From positions 177,309-241,308 of the forward strand of contig QKWP01000111.1 in the NCBI GenBank assembly GCA_003550325.1: a stretch of DNA of 64,000 nt. The letters are read 5' to 3'. This DNA comes from Gigaspora rosea (taxonomy: Eukaryota; Glomeromycota; Glomeromycetes; Diversisporales; Gigasporaceae). How positions within the stretch are numbered: position 1 is the first letter of the stretch; the number at the start of each line of letters is the position of its first letter. Made by a program: the position numbers and the translations under genes. Under the pieces are notes generated by a model. It saw only the letters and a program-made list of their open reading frames with translations, did not search any database and had not been told where the DNA came from. Below, piece after piece: positions 35,331 through 47,345 of the stretch.

Positions 35331-36480
35331 CTATACGTAATTTAAGATCAATTAAGATCAAGTGTCTAAAAATATACGTACTATACTACTATTATACTGT
35401 CCTTACGCATATTTCCGGCTAAATACAAAAATTTAATCCTTTCAAAGCATCTTCACTGTCAAATAATTTAAAAAAATTTTGAATGCTTATTAGTTAGAAA
35501 AATTGCTAGCATTTTAAGTGTTATTAGAATTTTATAAGCTGGATTCTTAAGCATTTTCGATGCATAAAAAAACTTTGTAATATATTTTCAACAAGAATTT
35601 TTTTAGCATTTATTCAAGGATTAACTTCACCATTATATGTTATTATACAATCTTTTGAAAATTTCAACTTTAATCTTAAAACTAAAATTAAACTTTAGTT
35701 AGAGTTAGAGTAAGGTTTAAATTATACAGTAGTAAAATAATATGGTCTTTTTTGGATGTGAACATTTTAATTAACAGAAATGTTATATCGATGAAATTCG
35801 TTTAACATGCGAATCAAAATAAAAACAAAAATTAAATTTCGATTAATATTAGGGAAGGCCTGGGATGGGGCAGAGGTATTGATTACACCAAAATTTTACA
35901 AGGAATTCTTTTTGTTAGAGCCTCAAAGATAATTTCATAAACGAGCTTTTGCGTTCTAGTCATTTTTTAAAAAATATCCAAAAATTGCGTTTCACCTGAT
36001 TTTCATGTTACACTGCAGCTCATAATAAAAATTATATTGGTGTTGGACACCAGTGGCGTGATTTAACAACGCCATTAATCAACACTAATTATTAAACCAA
36101 TTTTTAGAAACAACATACTTGTTGAATATCATTTCCAACAAGAGTTACCTTTTTTAACTCGAGATATATTTTAAACCAATCGACAAATTCTTGATTGTTT
36201 TAAATTTTTAATATTAGTACTTATTCATGTAATATGATTATTTTGAAGGTCTAATTTATATCTGACATCTTTTGATATTGCTTGCTAAGATTTACATTGT
36301 TTTTTTCATAAATTTTCGTACAATCTAAATACATAAAAAATGTTGTGCATGAATTCAGTCGAAAACTTAATCATTATAGACTAAACTATCTGTTTTGTTA
36401 TATAAACCACCTACATATAATCCTAACTAACCAAAGACAATATTAATCGTAAATCTTCATAAATTCAAATAGTTTATTTT

Positions 36481-37849
36481 CAAAATCGATTTTTAAATGT
36501 ACTTCATATTCACATGCTTAATTACCGTAATTAAATATAACAATATATATGTGGTAAATATTCATGGATTTAAATATTCGTTTAAATTAACAAATGTTCA
36601 ATAAAATTAAGTGACAAAAATATTTATGGGATTGCCTATTAAACAACAAATGTTCTTTATACACATGTGACCTGGGACGTTACATGACAGACATAATGGA
36701 GCATGAGTTATCTCATTGGTACGGTGACGTTTCTGTGGCCATATGCTGCCAATGAACTCCACTGAATGATAACTCTGGTCTTAGAGAAGTGAGAAAGATT
36801 CTAAGGTGTCTAGGACCTTCAGGATAGTGGAGGGAGGTTAAAATTAAAAAAAAAAGAATAATAAATATTCATGATACTAGATAAATAAATATTTTTTTAT
36901 GTTTATGCACCAAATTATTGTAAAAAAATGTACTTAATAGTAAACGCTCATGGACTAAAGTAATTGATATTGAAATATTTAGATTAATAAATACTCTCTA
37001 TGCTTATGTAAATATTCATGAATTTGAATTGCTTACTTTGAATACTTAGTGTTTTTTTATTCTTACAGATTAATTATCACAAATAAAAACAAATACTTTA
37101 TTTAAAAATTTATATTGCTAGATAGATGATCATTTCAGGTCATTCAGTGTTTAGTTCACCAAAGCTTCGACATTTGCCAAATTACACCAGTATTCATCAA
37201 CCATTTTTCAATGCCAAATTTTATTTTTTCGTTGGCATTTACTTTCGCTAGGGTTTCATCAGTTTAACCTTTTGGCTTTTTTAATTTTAAGTTGTGTGGT
37301 CACAGAAAAATTTTGATTTTGCTGTGGTTTGGTCTTTTGTTTTTATTTCTCATCAGTTTTAATTTTCGTATTTTATAATTATGTAGAAAAGGTTTCGCTT
37401 AACAGCTATTGTTTAGGGCAAATTTGTTTGACTTGAATAATAAACTTCTACTGGTTAAAATTTTAAATTATTGAAAATCAAATACGTATTCCATACCTTA
37501 GGCTTCACAAAGTTAATTTTTTTGGTTTTCATAATATAAAATAAAAATTTTGACCGGCCATCCGGATTTTTATTTTTTTTTAAAAAAAAATTTTTAACAA
37601 TAAAATTCTAAAAAAAAAGTAATAATAAAGTGATCCACAAGGCTTTTGAACTAAGCTAATCTCCTTTATATAACTAAGAAATAGGTTCTTTTGATCTTTA
37701 TTGGTTCTAATGTTGTGAGGCATTAGACTTGGCCTTGAGACCTGGAGATATGACCTTCCGAATTTAGGCAATGATCTAAAAACTAGTATAATAAGTTGCA
37801 TATTCATGCAACCCATCTTATTTGACTTTTTAAATATTATTACTGTATC
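36481..37849. other. Intergenic; possible retroelement tail and a palindrome-family fragment
   Basis: 36665-36845 is less AT-rich and ends with GGTTAAAATT followed by an A-run, resembling the 3' end of a retroposon; no internal promoter boxes are convincing. 37610-37815 resembles parts of the large palindromic element at 57267-58643 (CTCCTTTA, GGTTCTAATG, GGAGATATGACCTT). The 78-residue frame on the - strand at 37580-37816 lies in this repeat and is not called. Confidence 0.45.
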
Positions 37850-39826
37850 ATTAAAAATTCTATTACAGATTTATCATCTATTGTAGAATACTTGTGAAAT
37901 CGAAGTGAAATATCTATTTTTTAAAAAATTATTTCTAATCTAAAATTTTGACTGTACACAATATGCAATTAAATTTGAATACCAATGTAGTGTATATAAT
38001 GGTTAAAATTGAATTAGTATTGGAACTATCATAAATTTTATTAGAAAATTCTGTTACAGAACTTACTCACTATTCAATTACCAAAGGATTAAATTTGTCA
38101 TGATTTTTATAATGAGTTACTATAAAGGCTTTTGTTATAGAATTTAGCTGCTAATTTGGTATATTCAGTGGTTAAAGCTAAGTTAGCATTGGAATTATTG
38201 TTGTTTCTAAGTAAAAAATTGTTACAGAACTTGCTTATTATTTCAGTGATCTACGGTATTAGGTAATTAAGGTTGAATTTGAATTTACTGTAAAGAATTC
38301 TGTTATAGAACTTGTTCATTAAAGTGGTACATACAGTAGTTAAGGTTGAGTTAATGTTTGATTTTTACCATAAAAAATTCTATTACAGAATTTACTTTCT
38401 ATTCTAGTAATTACAGTATGTGATTAATTTGAGCTGGTTGCATTGGAATTATTAAATTGCTATTATGATGAAATAAAGAATTCTCTTACAGAATTATCAT
38501 AATCTCCAATGTAAGTTACCATAATAAAATGCTATTACAAAATTTACTCAATTTTTCAGTAACCAAAGTTAGTATTAATATTGAGTTAGTTTTGTTATTT
38601 CTACTATAAGTTACTGTAAAAAAATCTGTTTCAGAATTTACTTGCTATTCTGATAACAATAATGTGTAGTTAAGTTGGGTGCATTGGAATTATCTTGATT
38701 TTTAACAATTCACTTAAAGAATCCTGTTACAGACAATGCAGCACATATTATATTTAAAGTTGAATTAGTATTAAAAATATCATGATTTCTATATAAAAAG
38801 TTTGTTAAAAAACTTACCTATATAAAATTTAGTTATAGAACTTATTGCTAATAGGTACATTTAGTTGCATTAGTATTGAAATTATTATAATAAGTTACTA
38901 TAAAAATTCTGTTACAGAACTTACTGCTATTTTGATATCATTATATGTGATTAAGATTGAGTTAATTTGTCAGAATTTTCATGATTTCTAACTTAAGATA
39001 CAGTAAAAATTCTGTTATAGAACTTACTTGCTAATGTATTAAATAGCAGTTTAATTAGTATTAGAATTATTATAGTTTCTATTATAAGTTATTGCAAAAA
39101 TTCTGTTAAAAACTTGCTGTCCTGTTACCACAATATGTGATTAAGATCAAGTTAGTTTGAATTAGAAGTTTTGTGGCTTCAACTATAAGTTTTTATAAGC
39201 TTTGTTATAATCTTACTTACTAATGCAATGCACATAGTAGTTAAGGTTGTGTTAATATTTAATTATTCCGATTTCTACTCTACTGTAAAAAAATTCTTTA
39301 CAACAACACTCACAATTCCAGTAACCATGATGTGTGATTGTGATCAAGTTAGCTTGCATTAGAATTTTGTGACTTTAACCATGGGTTACTGCCAAAATTT
39401 TGTTACAAATTTAGTATATATAAAGTGAATATTGGATATTAACATGATCTTAATAATAAGCTACTATAAAACTTTTTCAATAGAAAAGAGAAAATATATT
39501 TTTAGATCCATAGGTTTTTAAAAAAGCCATGTCAAGTCACGTTTTTACATGTTTGATTACAACAATGATCATTGCAATTTCTACTCAGAACCTTTTGAAT
39601 TCGATTAATACTGCTAGTAAAGATGTAAAAACATGATTTAGCATGTTTTTTTAAAAACTTTAACTGGATCTAAAAATAGATTTCTCTATTTTTTATTGAA
39701 TAGCTATATTTGATAGTTGAGTTAGTATTAGTACATAAAAAATTTTGCTACAATTTATTCATTATTTTGGTGACTACAATATGTTAAAATTGAGTTAATT
39801 GTAAATAGTTTCTAGCATAAATTGCT
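37850..39826 (+). repeat. Third satellite-like array, unit ~100-120 bp
   Basis: Units contain AAAATTCTGTTACAGAACTT, then ACTTGCTATTCTAGTAAC, ATATGTGATTAAGATTGAGT and GAATTATTATGATTTCTA, followed by TATAAGTTACTG. Copies occur near 37854, 38044, 38212, 38290, 38385, 38490, 38620, 38730, 38900, 39010, 39100 and onward with irregular spacing. The last unit is split by the element at 39835-44384 and resumes at 44393 (AATTTCTGTTAAGAACTTAC). Related single units occur at 22456-23190. Confidence 0.8.
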
Positions 39827-40959
39827 TTAGTGATCAGTGTTGGAAATCTGGTTTGAAATTTATGTTCTCATGAGAACATATTTATTTAATTTAATGTTCT
39901 CAAAAATTTTTTTATGTTCTTAAATAGAAAAAATTTTTCTCTCACTTTCTCTCACTTCTTTCTCTTTCTTTCTTTTCTTTCTCTTTCTTTTTTTTTTTCT
40001 TTTTTTCTTTTCTTACCCTCTTTCTTTCTTTCTATTTCTTTTTTTTTTCGCTCTCACTCTTCTTTTTCACATTTATTATCTCACTCTTATTCTCTCTTTC
40101 ATACTTATACTTTTATGCTTCTTTTAGTTATTTTAATTTTATTATTGATTAATATATTTAAAAATTATTAATTAATAATAAAATTATAAAAAATATAATT
40201 TATTTAACTAAAATATATAAAGAGTGCTAAGTTATTCATAAAAATAAGACTTTGACTTTATATATTTTTTTAGAAAACAATTTACTATTTAAGGCTTTTT
40301 CCATATAATGTTGGAAATACTATTTGTTTGTTCTAGTTTGTATTTAATTTTTAAATAAGCTATTAACATTTTTTAAATCCCTTATAATAAAATTATCATA
40401 TTATCACATGTGTCCGTTACATTTTTACCAATCATTTCCTTCATGTGAATTGGAGTATCATGATTGTCTGGTACATTTTTATCAATCATTTTGCATGTGT
40501 GAAAAATAATAGCATAAATAGTTACGATCACATGTCAAAATTCGCAATTATTATACTAAATAAATGTTAGCCCTTATATTTATATTATTTAATTTTTATA
40601 TAATTATATATATAAATTATTTTAATTTTGAGTTTGTGTGCTTAACATTTTGATTTTTGTAACTAGAAAACATGATTAGGGCATGGGAAAAACAATTTGA
40701 CAATTGTTTTACATATTGATATATTAAAAATGTGATCAACTACTTTTTAAATCTGTAATTATTGCGACATTTGATCATTTGCATGTTAATGCATAATATC
40801 ATAATAGATTCATAATTTGTCTATTACTATGAATTAATAATCAGTTATTTCGATTATTTTTTAAAATCAACTTTTGTTCTTTACGTACACATTGCATCTT
40901 TCAGATTTAGAAAATTGTTTCCGTTTTTATGCACACTTGTATCTTTGAAATTAGATTAA

Positions 40960-42310
40960 CTGAGATAAGATAACGAACAAATGATAGTAGAAGTATGATA
41001 GTTTAGGACTAGCAAGATAGTTAGTAGCAAAGTAGTATTTTTTATTTTTTATTTTTTCTTTTCTTTTTTTTTAATACAATATTAACTTTTCGCATGATAA
41101 TGAATGTAGCAAGCATGTTAGTTTGGGACATAGCAAGATAGTAGCACAGTAGTATTTTTTTATATACAATATTAAAGTTTCTTTTTTTTTGAATGAAACA
41201 TATCAAGATAACGAATGTAGTACAATAATAGAAGCATAATAGTTCAGGCGTTAGTAACATATTAATATTTTATTTTATTTATATATATATATATATACAG
41301 TACTAATAATTCTTTTTTTTCTTTAGAACAGAACATAGCACGATAATGAATGTACAATAATAAATGTATGATAGTTTAGGACGTAGCAAGATAATTAGTA
41401 GCATATAAGTTTTTTTTATATATTTAGTACTAACATTTTTTTTAGAACAAAATGTAGCATGAACATAGTACAATAGTAGAAGCATGATAATTTATGATGT
41501 TAGTAGCACAGTAATATATATATTATATATATATGTATATACAATACTAACGTTTCTTTTTTCAGAATGTAGCGTGATAACGAACGTACAATAATAAAAG
41601 TATGATAGTTTGGGACATAGCAAGATAGTTAGTAACATAGTAGCATTTTTTTATTACAGTACTAATCTTTTGTATGATAACTAACATAGCATGATACATA
41701 TGTTAGTAGGAATATGATGCTGCCAGATGTAACAAGATAGTTAGTAGCACGATAGTATTTTTTTGATTTTTTTTTATACAGTACTAATGTTTCTTTTTTT
41801 CTTTAAAACAGAACATAGCATGATGGTAAAGGCATAATAGTTTAGGACATTAGTAACATGGTAATATTAATTTTATTTATTTTATTTTTTTTAATGTACA
41901 GTACTAGCATTTCTTTTTTTCTTTAGAACAACGGACATAGCGAATAATGAATATACGATAGTAGAGGCATAATAGTTCAGGACATAGCAAGATATAAGTA
42001 GCACAGTAGTATTTTTTATTTTTTTATTTTTTTTAATACAGTACTAACATTTCACAACATAGCATGATAGTTCGGGACGTAGCAAGATTAGTACAGTAGT
42101 TATTATAGTATGCATGATTGTTTGAGGTATTAGAAACAAATAGTATTTTTTTCTTTTTTTTGATACAGTACTAACATTTCACACAATAATGAACATAGCA
42201 AGATAGTAAAAGCATGATAGTTCAGAACGTAGCAAGATAGTTAGTAACACAGTAATTAGTATGGGTGTGCAAAATAGTATAGGGCGTAGCATAATAGTTA
42301 GTACAGTCAG
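40960..42310 (+). repeat. Tandem array A inside the hAT-like element, unit ~120-130 bp
   Basis: ACAGTACTAACATTTC variants recur near 41299, 41424, 41542, 41657, 41780, 41900, 42040 and 42166, each accompanied by GACATAGCAAGATAGTTAGT, AGCACAGTAGTATTTTTT and a T-rich tract. The open frames on the - strand are by-products of the repeat. Confidence 0.8.
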
Positions 42311-42599
42311 GGAATATACCATATTTGGCTATTGCAGATCGCACCTTATTAGTAATGATCATCCGTCGGGTTGTTCTAGATTTTGTTCCAGATTATTCCA
42401 CGTGTTATAAAAATTGGCCAATAAAATTTAAATATTTAAAAAACAATTTTTTTTTATTTTTATTTTTTTAAATTTTTTATTAATTTCAGAATTTTAAAAT
42501 AAAGAATCTAATACAATACTATATTAAAAATCTAACTATATCCTACAGTGCCATAATTCAATATTTCTAACACTAACTACTATGTCACGAATATAAAAC

Positions 42600-43110
42600 T
42601 CATGTGCTATGTTTGTCCCAAATCTACCAACTCTCGTGCTATGTTCATCCCAAATCTACCTATTATTCTTACGTTCGAATCTACCTAATTACTGTGTTAT
42701 TCTTGTCCCAATTATTGTGCTATGTTCGTCCCAACTATCGTGCTACGTTTGTCCCAACTATCGTGCTACGTTTGTCCCAACTATCGTGCTAAATTCATCC
42801 CAACTATTGTGCTATTGCTACGTTTGTCCCAAACTATCATGCGACATTCGTTTCAACTATCTTGCTATGTTCATTCTTGCTATCGCGCTACCAACTATCA
42901 TACTACATTCATCCCTACAATTATGATATGTTCAACCCAATTATTACTACGTTCCAATTATTGTACTATGTTCGTCCCAACTATCGAACTATGTTTGTCA
43001 ACTATTGTGCTTGTCCCAACTATAATACTACGTTCGTTCTAACTATGCTACGCTCATCTTTAATCTACCTATCGTGCTACGTTCATTCTTACTACAGTAA
43101 TTATAAATAA
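42600..43110 (+). repeat. Tandem array B inside the hAT-like element, unit ~21-24 bp
   Basis: CCCAACTATCGTGCTACGTT and variants (TTCGTCCCAACTATCGTGCT) repeat about twenty times. Its complement, AGCACGATAGTTGGGACGAA, is the same motif family as the GGGACGTAGCAAGATAGT block of array A, so the two arrays are inverted relative to each other. All frames are open for long stretches simply because the unit lacks stops. Confidence 0.85.
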
Positions 43111-43713
43111 ATTAAAATTTTAGTTACTATAGCATAATAAAACTTTAAAACGTTCTTAAATATGTACAAATTTTAAAAAGGTTCTTAAGATTAACTGTTA
43201 ATTGATAACAAGTTTTAACTTTTTGTGCAAAACGAATACCTTTTTTTAGCTTCTCATTTACTTTGGCAAAAAAGGCTGATCGCCGCTGATTAATTTTGAT
43301 TATTAAAACTAGACACCTTGAACTATATGTTCGAAACTTACCAGGTCTCAGATAATTATCAAAAAAATTTTTTTCACAATGAGGGGTAAAAGGCACGTGA
43401 AAGCCAATCAAATTCAAGAATCCACCTGTAGATCGTTCTAGAATGTAATTCCTAATTTGGTATAATCCCTCACTGTAGTATGGGATTTAGCATAATAGAT
43501 AGATGGAACATAGCGAAAAAGGCGCTAGTGGTGCTCCCAAAACACTTGTATTTAAATAAATAAATAAATACAGTATATATATTATTCTTCTTTGCTAATA
43601 GTGAATGTAGTAAATTTATAGATTTAAAAAATTTCTTAATATAAAATTTTAAAACATAGAACTAAATTTAAAATTATAATAATTAAAGATTTGTTAAGTA
43701 ATTTTCTTGTAAT
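43111..43713. other. Interior of the hAT-like element; unassigned - strand frame
   Basis: A 90-residue open frame on the - strand (43145-43417, MNLIGFHVPFTPHCEK...) has ordinary amino-acid composition but no motif I recognise, and no conserved neighbour. It is left as unassigned sequence within the transposon. Confidence 0.3.
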
Positions 43714-43959
43714 TAGGGTTCCTCAAAGTCAAATCAAATCATATTTGAATTTGATTGAATCAATAGGCTCTTGATTTGAATTTGATTTGATCAAATCAAA
43801 TCAAATCAAATTTATTTGTAATTTTTATTAAATATTTTCAAATTGAATCAAATATTTTCAATTTGAATTTGATTTGATTTGAAATTTCTGTATTTGAATT
43901 TGATTTGAGATCAAATATTTGATCAAATCAAATCAAATCAAATCAAATTGTGGAACCTA
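43714..43959. mobile_element. hAT-type TTTGA-repeat MITE, copy 2
   Basis: The ends are TAGGGTTCCTCAAAG and TTGTGGAACCTA, with a perfect 8-bp target duplication CTTGTAAT (43706-43713 and 43960-43967). The interior is TTTGA/TCAAA pentamers with AAATATTTGA blocks, as in copy 1 at 17438-17723. It is nested inside the 39835-44384 element and therefore younger than it. Confidence 0.9.
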
Positions 43960-44392
43960 CTTGTAATAATTTGTATTATCACTATAGTAAGTTTAACTAT
44001 TTGAACATTTATATTAAATATTAATATAATTAGTATTTATATAATATGTAGTATTATATGTATATCAAAGTTTATATAACAAAGTCTATATTGCACCAAA
44101 ACTAGGTAGGAATGGATAAACCAATAAGCTATATTATCCAAATTTTTCTGTTATTCAAGAAAACTAACAATTAAATATTTATGAACTTAATTATTTTAAA
44201 CTGCTATATTACAGTATTAATAAAAATAATTTTTATTACTTTATATATTTATATAGAGAACATATTTTTCAAACTTAATGTTCTTAAAAAAATTTTAATA
44301 GAGAACATCTTAAATTTTGTAAATGTTCTCAAATTAAAAGTGATGTTCTCATGAGAACATGAGAACATAAAATTTCCAACACTGTCGGTGAT

Positions 44393-44648
44393 AATTTCTG
44401 TTAAGAACTTACATACTACTTACATATTAAGTATTTTGTTACTATAGTATGTGGTTATAAGATCTGGTTAGTCTGCATTAAAATTTTCCAAACACGTGTG
44501 GTGCAGCGCAGGCCCAGCACGATCAGCATATGTAAACTCAAAAATAATTTTATTAGTTGTCATCTCATATTGACAGTCGAGGCCTAAAATATAAACTAAG
44601 TCGATGCTACAAAACCTCCTTAGCCTGCTTAGTCAATTAATGTCAAAA
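44393..44648 (+). repeat. Remainder of the third satellite array and spacer
   Basis: 44393-44490 continues the satellite interrupted at 39826 (TTCTGTTAAGAACTTAC, then GTATGTGGTTATAAGATCTG). The rest up to 44648 is unassigned. Confidence 0.6.
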
Positions 44649-44835
44649 TATCGCACTTTTTGAACATTTTAAGCCATTCCGTCACCTAACTCTTAAAAAT
44701 ATCGCACATTTTGAACATTTTGAGCCATTCCGTCCTAGCTCTTAAAAATATCGCACATTTTGAGCATTTTGAGCCATTCCGTCGCCTAACTCTTAAAAAT
44801 ATCGCACATTTTGAACATTTTGAGCCATTCCGTGC
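44649..44835 (+). repeat. Tandem repeat, 4 x ~50 bp
   Basis: ATCGCACATTTTGAACATTT followed by TGAGCCATTCCGTCGCCTAA recurs at 44649, 44701, 44749 and 44801 with 48-52 base spacing and few differences. Confidence 0.9.
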
Positions 44836-45361
44836 TAATCGTGCGTATCATAGACTTGCATATGCTAACATATATTAAATCGCAACAATAAAAGTAAGCA
44901 TTATTTGATCTAATTGTGCATGATGATCCTGGTGCACGACCAATCAAAGACACAAATATATTAGAATAAAATATTAAAGCGTACAATTAATGTTAATTGA
45001 CTGAATTAAATTTATGGCGTTATGGTAGTAATTGTCATAAATTTTTAAGCTTTCACACGCCGAATTTACGGCAGTAATTGCTGTATATTTCTATTGACTA
45101 ATTTTTTTAAAAAATTGAAATTTATATTATTGATTTTTTGACCGGCAGGGTTTGAAATCCAAGAAATTAATTTTGTATGGCCGTATTTATCTTAATAATA
45201 GGAATTTCTAATTATTTAATATATGTTCTGTTACAGCTATTTTCTTTCTAGAGACAAATGAAAAAAAATTGTCTATAGCCAAATCGGAAATTTCATTATT
45301 AACCAATTTCGTCAACATAATTTAGTCTAATGTAAATTGTGGTTGATTTGCTTTATAGTTA

Positions 45362-46193
45362 GTGTTGGCAATGCTTCGGCCAAAATCTCCCCAAAGTCAG
45401 AAACGTTTCAGCCCTGAGTTTTGGTATAGTCCAAAACCCGAAACTTCCGAAATTGCCGAAACTTCTAGATTATTCATATCGATATCGTTAACATTGGGGT
45501 TGTTGGATCGACTAACTAAATCAAAACTGAACTTGCACTTATTAAATAGCGCGTATGTATATATATCTTGCTGGTTATAAGTATAGCACCCGATATATTC
45601 GAAATTTTGAAATGGCCGAAATGGGCGAAACCCCTTCAAAACTCGCCAAAACCTTCTGAAACTGGGCAAAACCCTCCGGAACTTAGCAAATAAAAAAAAA
45701 AAAGAAGAAAGAAAGAAACTACTCACAAACTCGCGAACCTTTCGTGAATAAAAATAACACGGAATCAGGAACATTCAATTCCTAGTGAATAAAACCGATT
45801 CAAATGTAATTTTATGCTTGCTATTTCACGTGATGAGGATTCTCGTGATTTGCTATTGGTTTATGAAACCAATTTCAGAAGTTTCGCTTTAGCCCGAAAA
45901 ACTGGTAAAGGCCACTCCTTTTTATGGCATAAATCTGAAATTTAAAATCCTGCCTATTTTCGAAATCTGTTATCACATACTTTCGCCCATCATTTATATG
46001 AAATTTAGTGGTTATTGGTTTCGGGAATTTCGGAAGTTTCACCAATTTTGGAGGTTTCAGAAATTTTGGGAGTTTCGAAAGTTTCACCCAGTTTCTGAGG
46101 TTTCGGAAGTTTCGGATTTGAGGCTGCCGAAACTATGTTTCGGAGGTTTCGGAAGTTTCGCCCGAACGAAACCGAAAGTTTTGGCCGAAACTG
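45362..46193. mobile_element. Foldback-type element rich in CCGAAACTTC motifs (~830 bp)
   Basis: The left part holds GCTTCGGCCAAAATC and CCGAAACTTCCGAAATTGCC; the right part (46010-46193) holds many TTTCGGAAGTTTCG units and ends GTTTTGGCCGAAACTGG, complementary to the left end. The arms are tandem runs of a ~10-base GAAACTTCCG motif. Frames on both strands remain open because the motif lacks stops. No gene is supported. It borders the MITE at 46202. Confidence 0.6.
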
Positions 46194-46201
46194 GTCATGA
46201 C

Positions 46202-46324
46202 TATAGATGCCTGGCGAAACTAATTTTGCCTTGACAAAATGACGAAACCACAAGTTTCGTCAAGTTTCGTCAATGACGAAACTTATGGTTCCGTCAGGTT
46301 TCGTCATTTCGTCAGGCATCACTA
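46202..46324. mobile_element. hAT-type MITE (123 bp) with GTCATGAC target duplication
   Basis: The left end TATAGATGCC and the right end GGCATCACTA are inverted at 8 of 10 positions, and the interior is an almost complete palindrome of GACGAAAC/GTTTCGTC motifs. The 8-bp flank GTCATGAC is present exactly on both sides (46194-46201 and 46325-46332). It is related in sequence to the degenerate element at 11511-11640. Confidence 0.85.
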
Positions 46325-46969
46325 GTCATGACTGGCTGTGACTATCGGTATCCCTCACAAATTTAGTGCATACGACAGCTTTTAATCTATTGTATATGTG
46401 TGTAAAATTCCTGCTTTATAAGAGGCTATTTTTTTTAATTTTTGTCAAATTAAAAAACTTGACTTTATATATTTTGCCATATGAATCTATATTGTTATAT
46501 ATTTTATCTATTTTTTTAACCTATTGTTATCGTTATGATTTAAAAATTCATTAATGATAAACAATGTGGTAAATAATCTACTATGAACACGATTTATCTA
46601 AAAAATTGACATGATATCAATATTTGCAATCGAGTATAAGGCCAGCAAAGTAAATTTTTCGTTTTGAATTACCCACAGACCCAAAATTTTCAAAAGCCAC
46701 CTAATATTATTTTTGCCCCAATTCTTTTAAAGCAATATTGATTATCATAAATTAGTAGGCATTAAAATCGGAAAATGTTGAAGGGATATCAACATTTCGG
46801 GATTGTTATAGGTCAGCAGGAATTTTCGGAGGTATGATAATCCATAGATAACTAAAAATAAAACTAGCCCTCAAAGCCCAGTGTTACGACATTATTTTAT
46901 TAGTATGTAATGTTAGTATTATTCCATTACTTTCTTATTTGGGTATAGTATGATAATGATGTCATAGCA
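46325..46969. other. AT-rich spacer without a supported gene
   Basis: Only the target-duplication copy at the left edge and AT-rich sequence are seen. Confidence 0.6.
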
Positions 46970-47345
46970 TGTTGGAGTTATTAACTCTTGGAAGGAGTTA
47001 TGAACTCTTGGAAGGAGTGTTAGAATCCCGGAATGAGGGAAAGACACCAGAAGGAGGGAAAGACTCTCGGAGGATCCAGATGAATTTCATAAGTATATAA
47101 AGGTTTAGTTTCTGCTTATGAGAGTAGTAGACAAGTAGTTAATGATTGTAGATAGTATTTAGTATAATTGTGATAACCCGATGTATTGATTCATATTAAT
47201 AAAGAGAACTCTTATAGCCATAATTATGTGTGTTAGTTTCATGTTTTAAACCATTTAACCTTTAATCACTTTTGTTTATGATCAACCTAAGCTGACACAA
47301 TTTCCTCAGGCTCTCCTAACCAATTATAGCACTGGGTATTGCCCC
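46970..47345 (+). mobile_element. LTR-like fragment (copia-type candidate)
   Basis: It begins TGTTGGAGTTATTAACTC, with repeated GGAAGGAG and GGGAAAGAC motifs, a TATA box (TATATAAAGG near 47093-47102), and AATAAAGAGA followed by AACTCTTATAG (near 47200), the layout of U3-R-U5 in an LTR. The 3' boundary and a primer-binding site are unclear, and no partner LTR or coding sequence is present. GATGTCAT occurs near both sides (46959-46966 and 47390-47397), which may be chance. Confidence 0.5.

Larger units (their letters stand above)
34546..36480. other. Noncoding part of duplication copy 3 with insertions
   Basis: Similarity to the copy 1 and 2 spacers continues to about 35480 and resumes at about 36295-36400 (CAGTCGAAAACTTAATC). 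In between lies extra sequence, including at 35870-36070 a partial copy of the family at 33402-33728 (TTCACCTGATTTTCATGTTA, GACACCAGTGGCG). The Sel1-kinase gene present in copies 1 and 2 is missing. Confidence 0.6.
39835..44384. mobile_element. hAT-like non-autonomous element, 4.55 kb
   Basis: The left end CAGTGTTGGAAATCTGG and the right end, the complement of CAGTGTTGGAAATTTTATG, are inverted repeats, followed on both sides by the 18-base palindrome ATGTTCTCATGAGAACAT and further GTTCTC motifs. The 8-bp flanks TTAGTGAT (39827-39834) and TCGGTGAT (44385-44392) match at 6 of 8, and the satellite unit continues across the two flanks. CAGTG ends plus an 8-bp duplication suit hAT. No transposase is seen. 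The interior holds a polypyrimidine tract (39940-40100), two oppositely oriented tandem arrays and a nested MITE. Confidence 0.75.

Noticed and set aside
39914-40171. 85-residue frame rich in Ser, Phe and Leu
   Set aside because: It is a polypyrimidine tract (CTTTCTTTCT runs), not a membrane protein gene.
42604-43110. Overlapping open frames in several phases (80-106 residues)
   Set aside because: They are translations of a ~22-bp tandem repeat open in multiple phases; not protein genes.
45362-46253. Open frames with GFGS-like or KLPKFPKP-like repeats
   Set aside because: They arise from GAAACTTCCG motifs of a foldback element on both strands.
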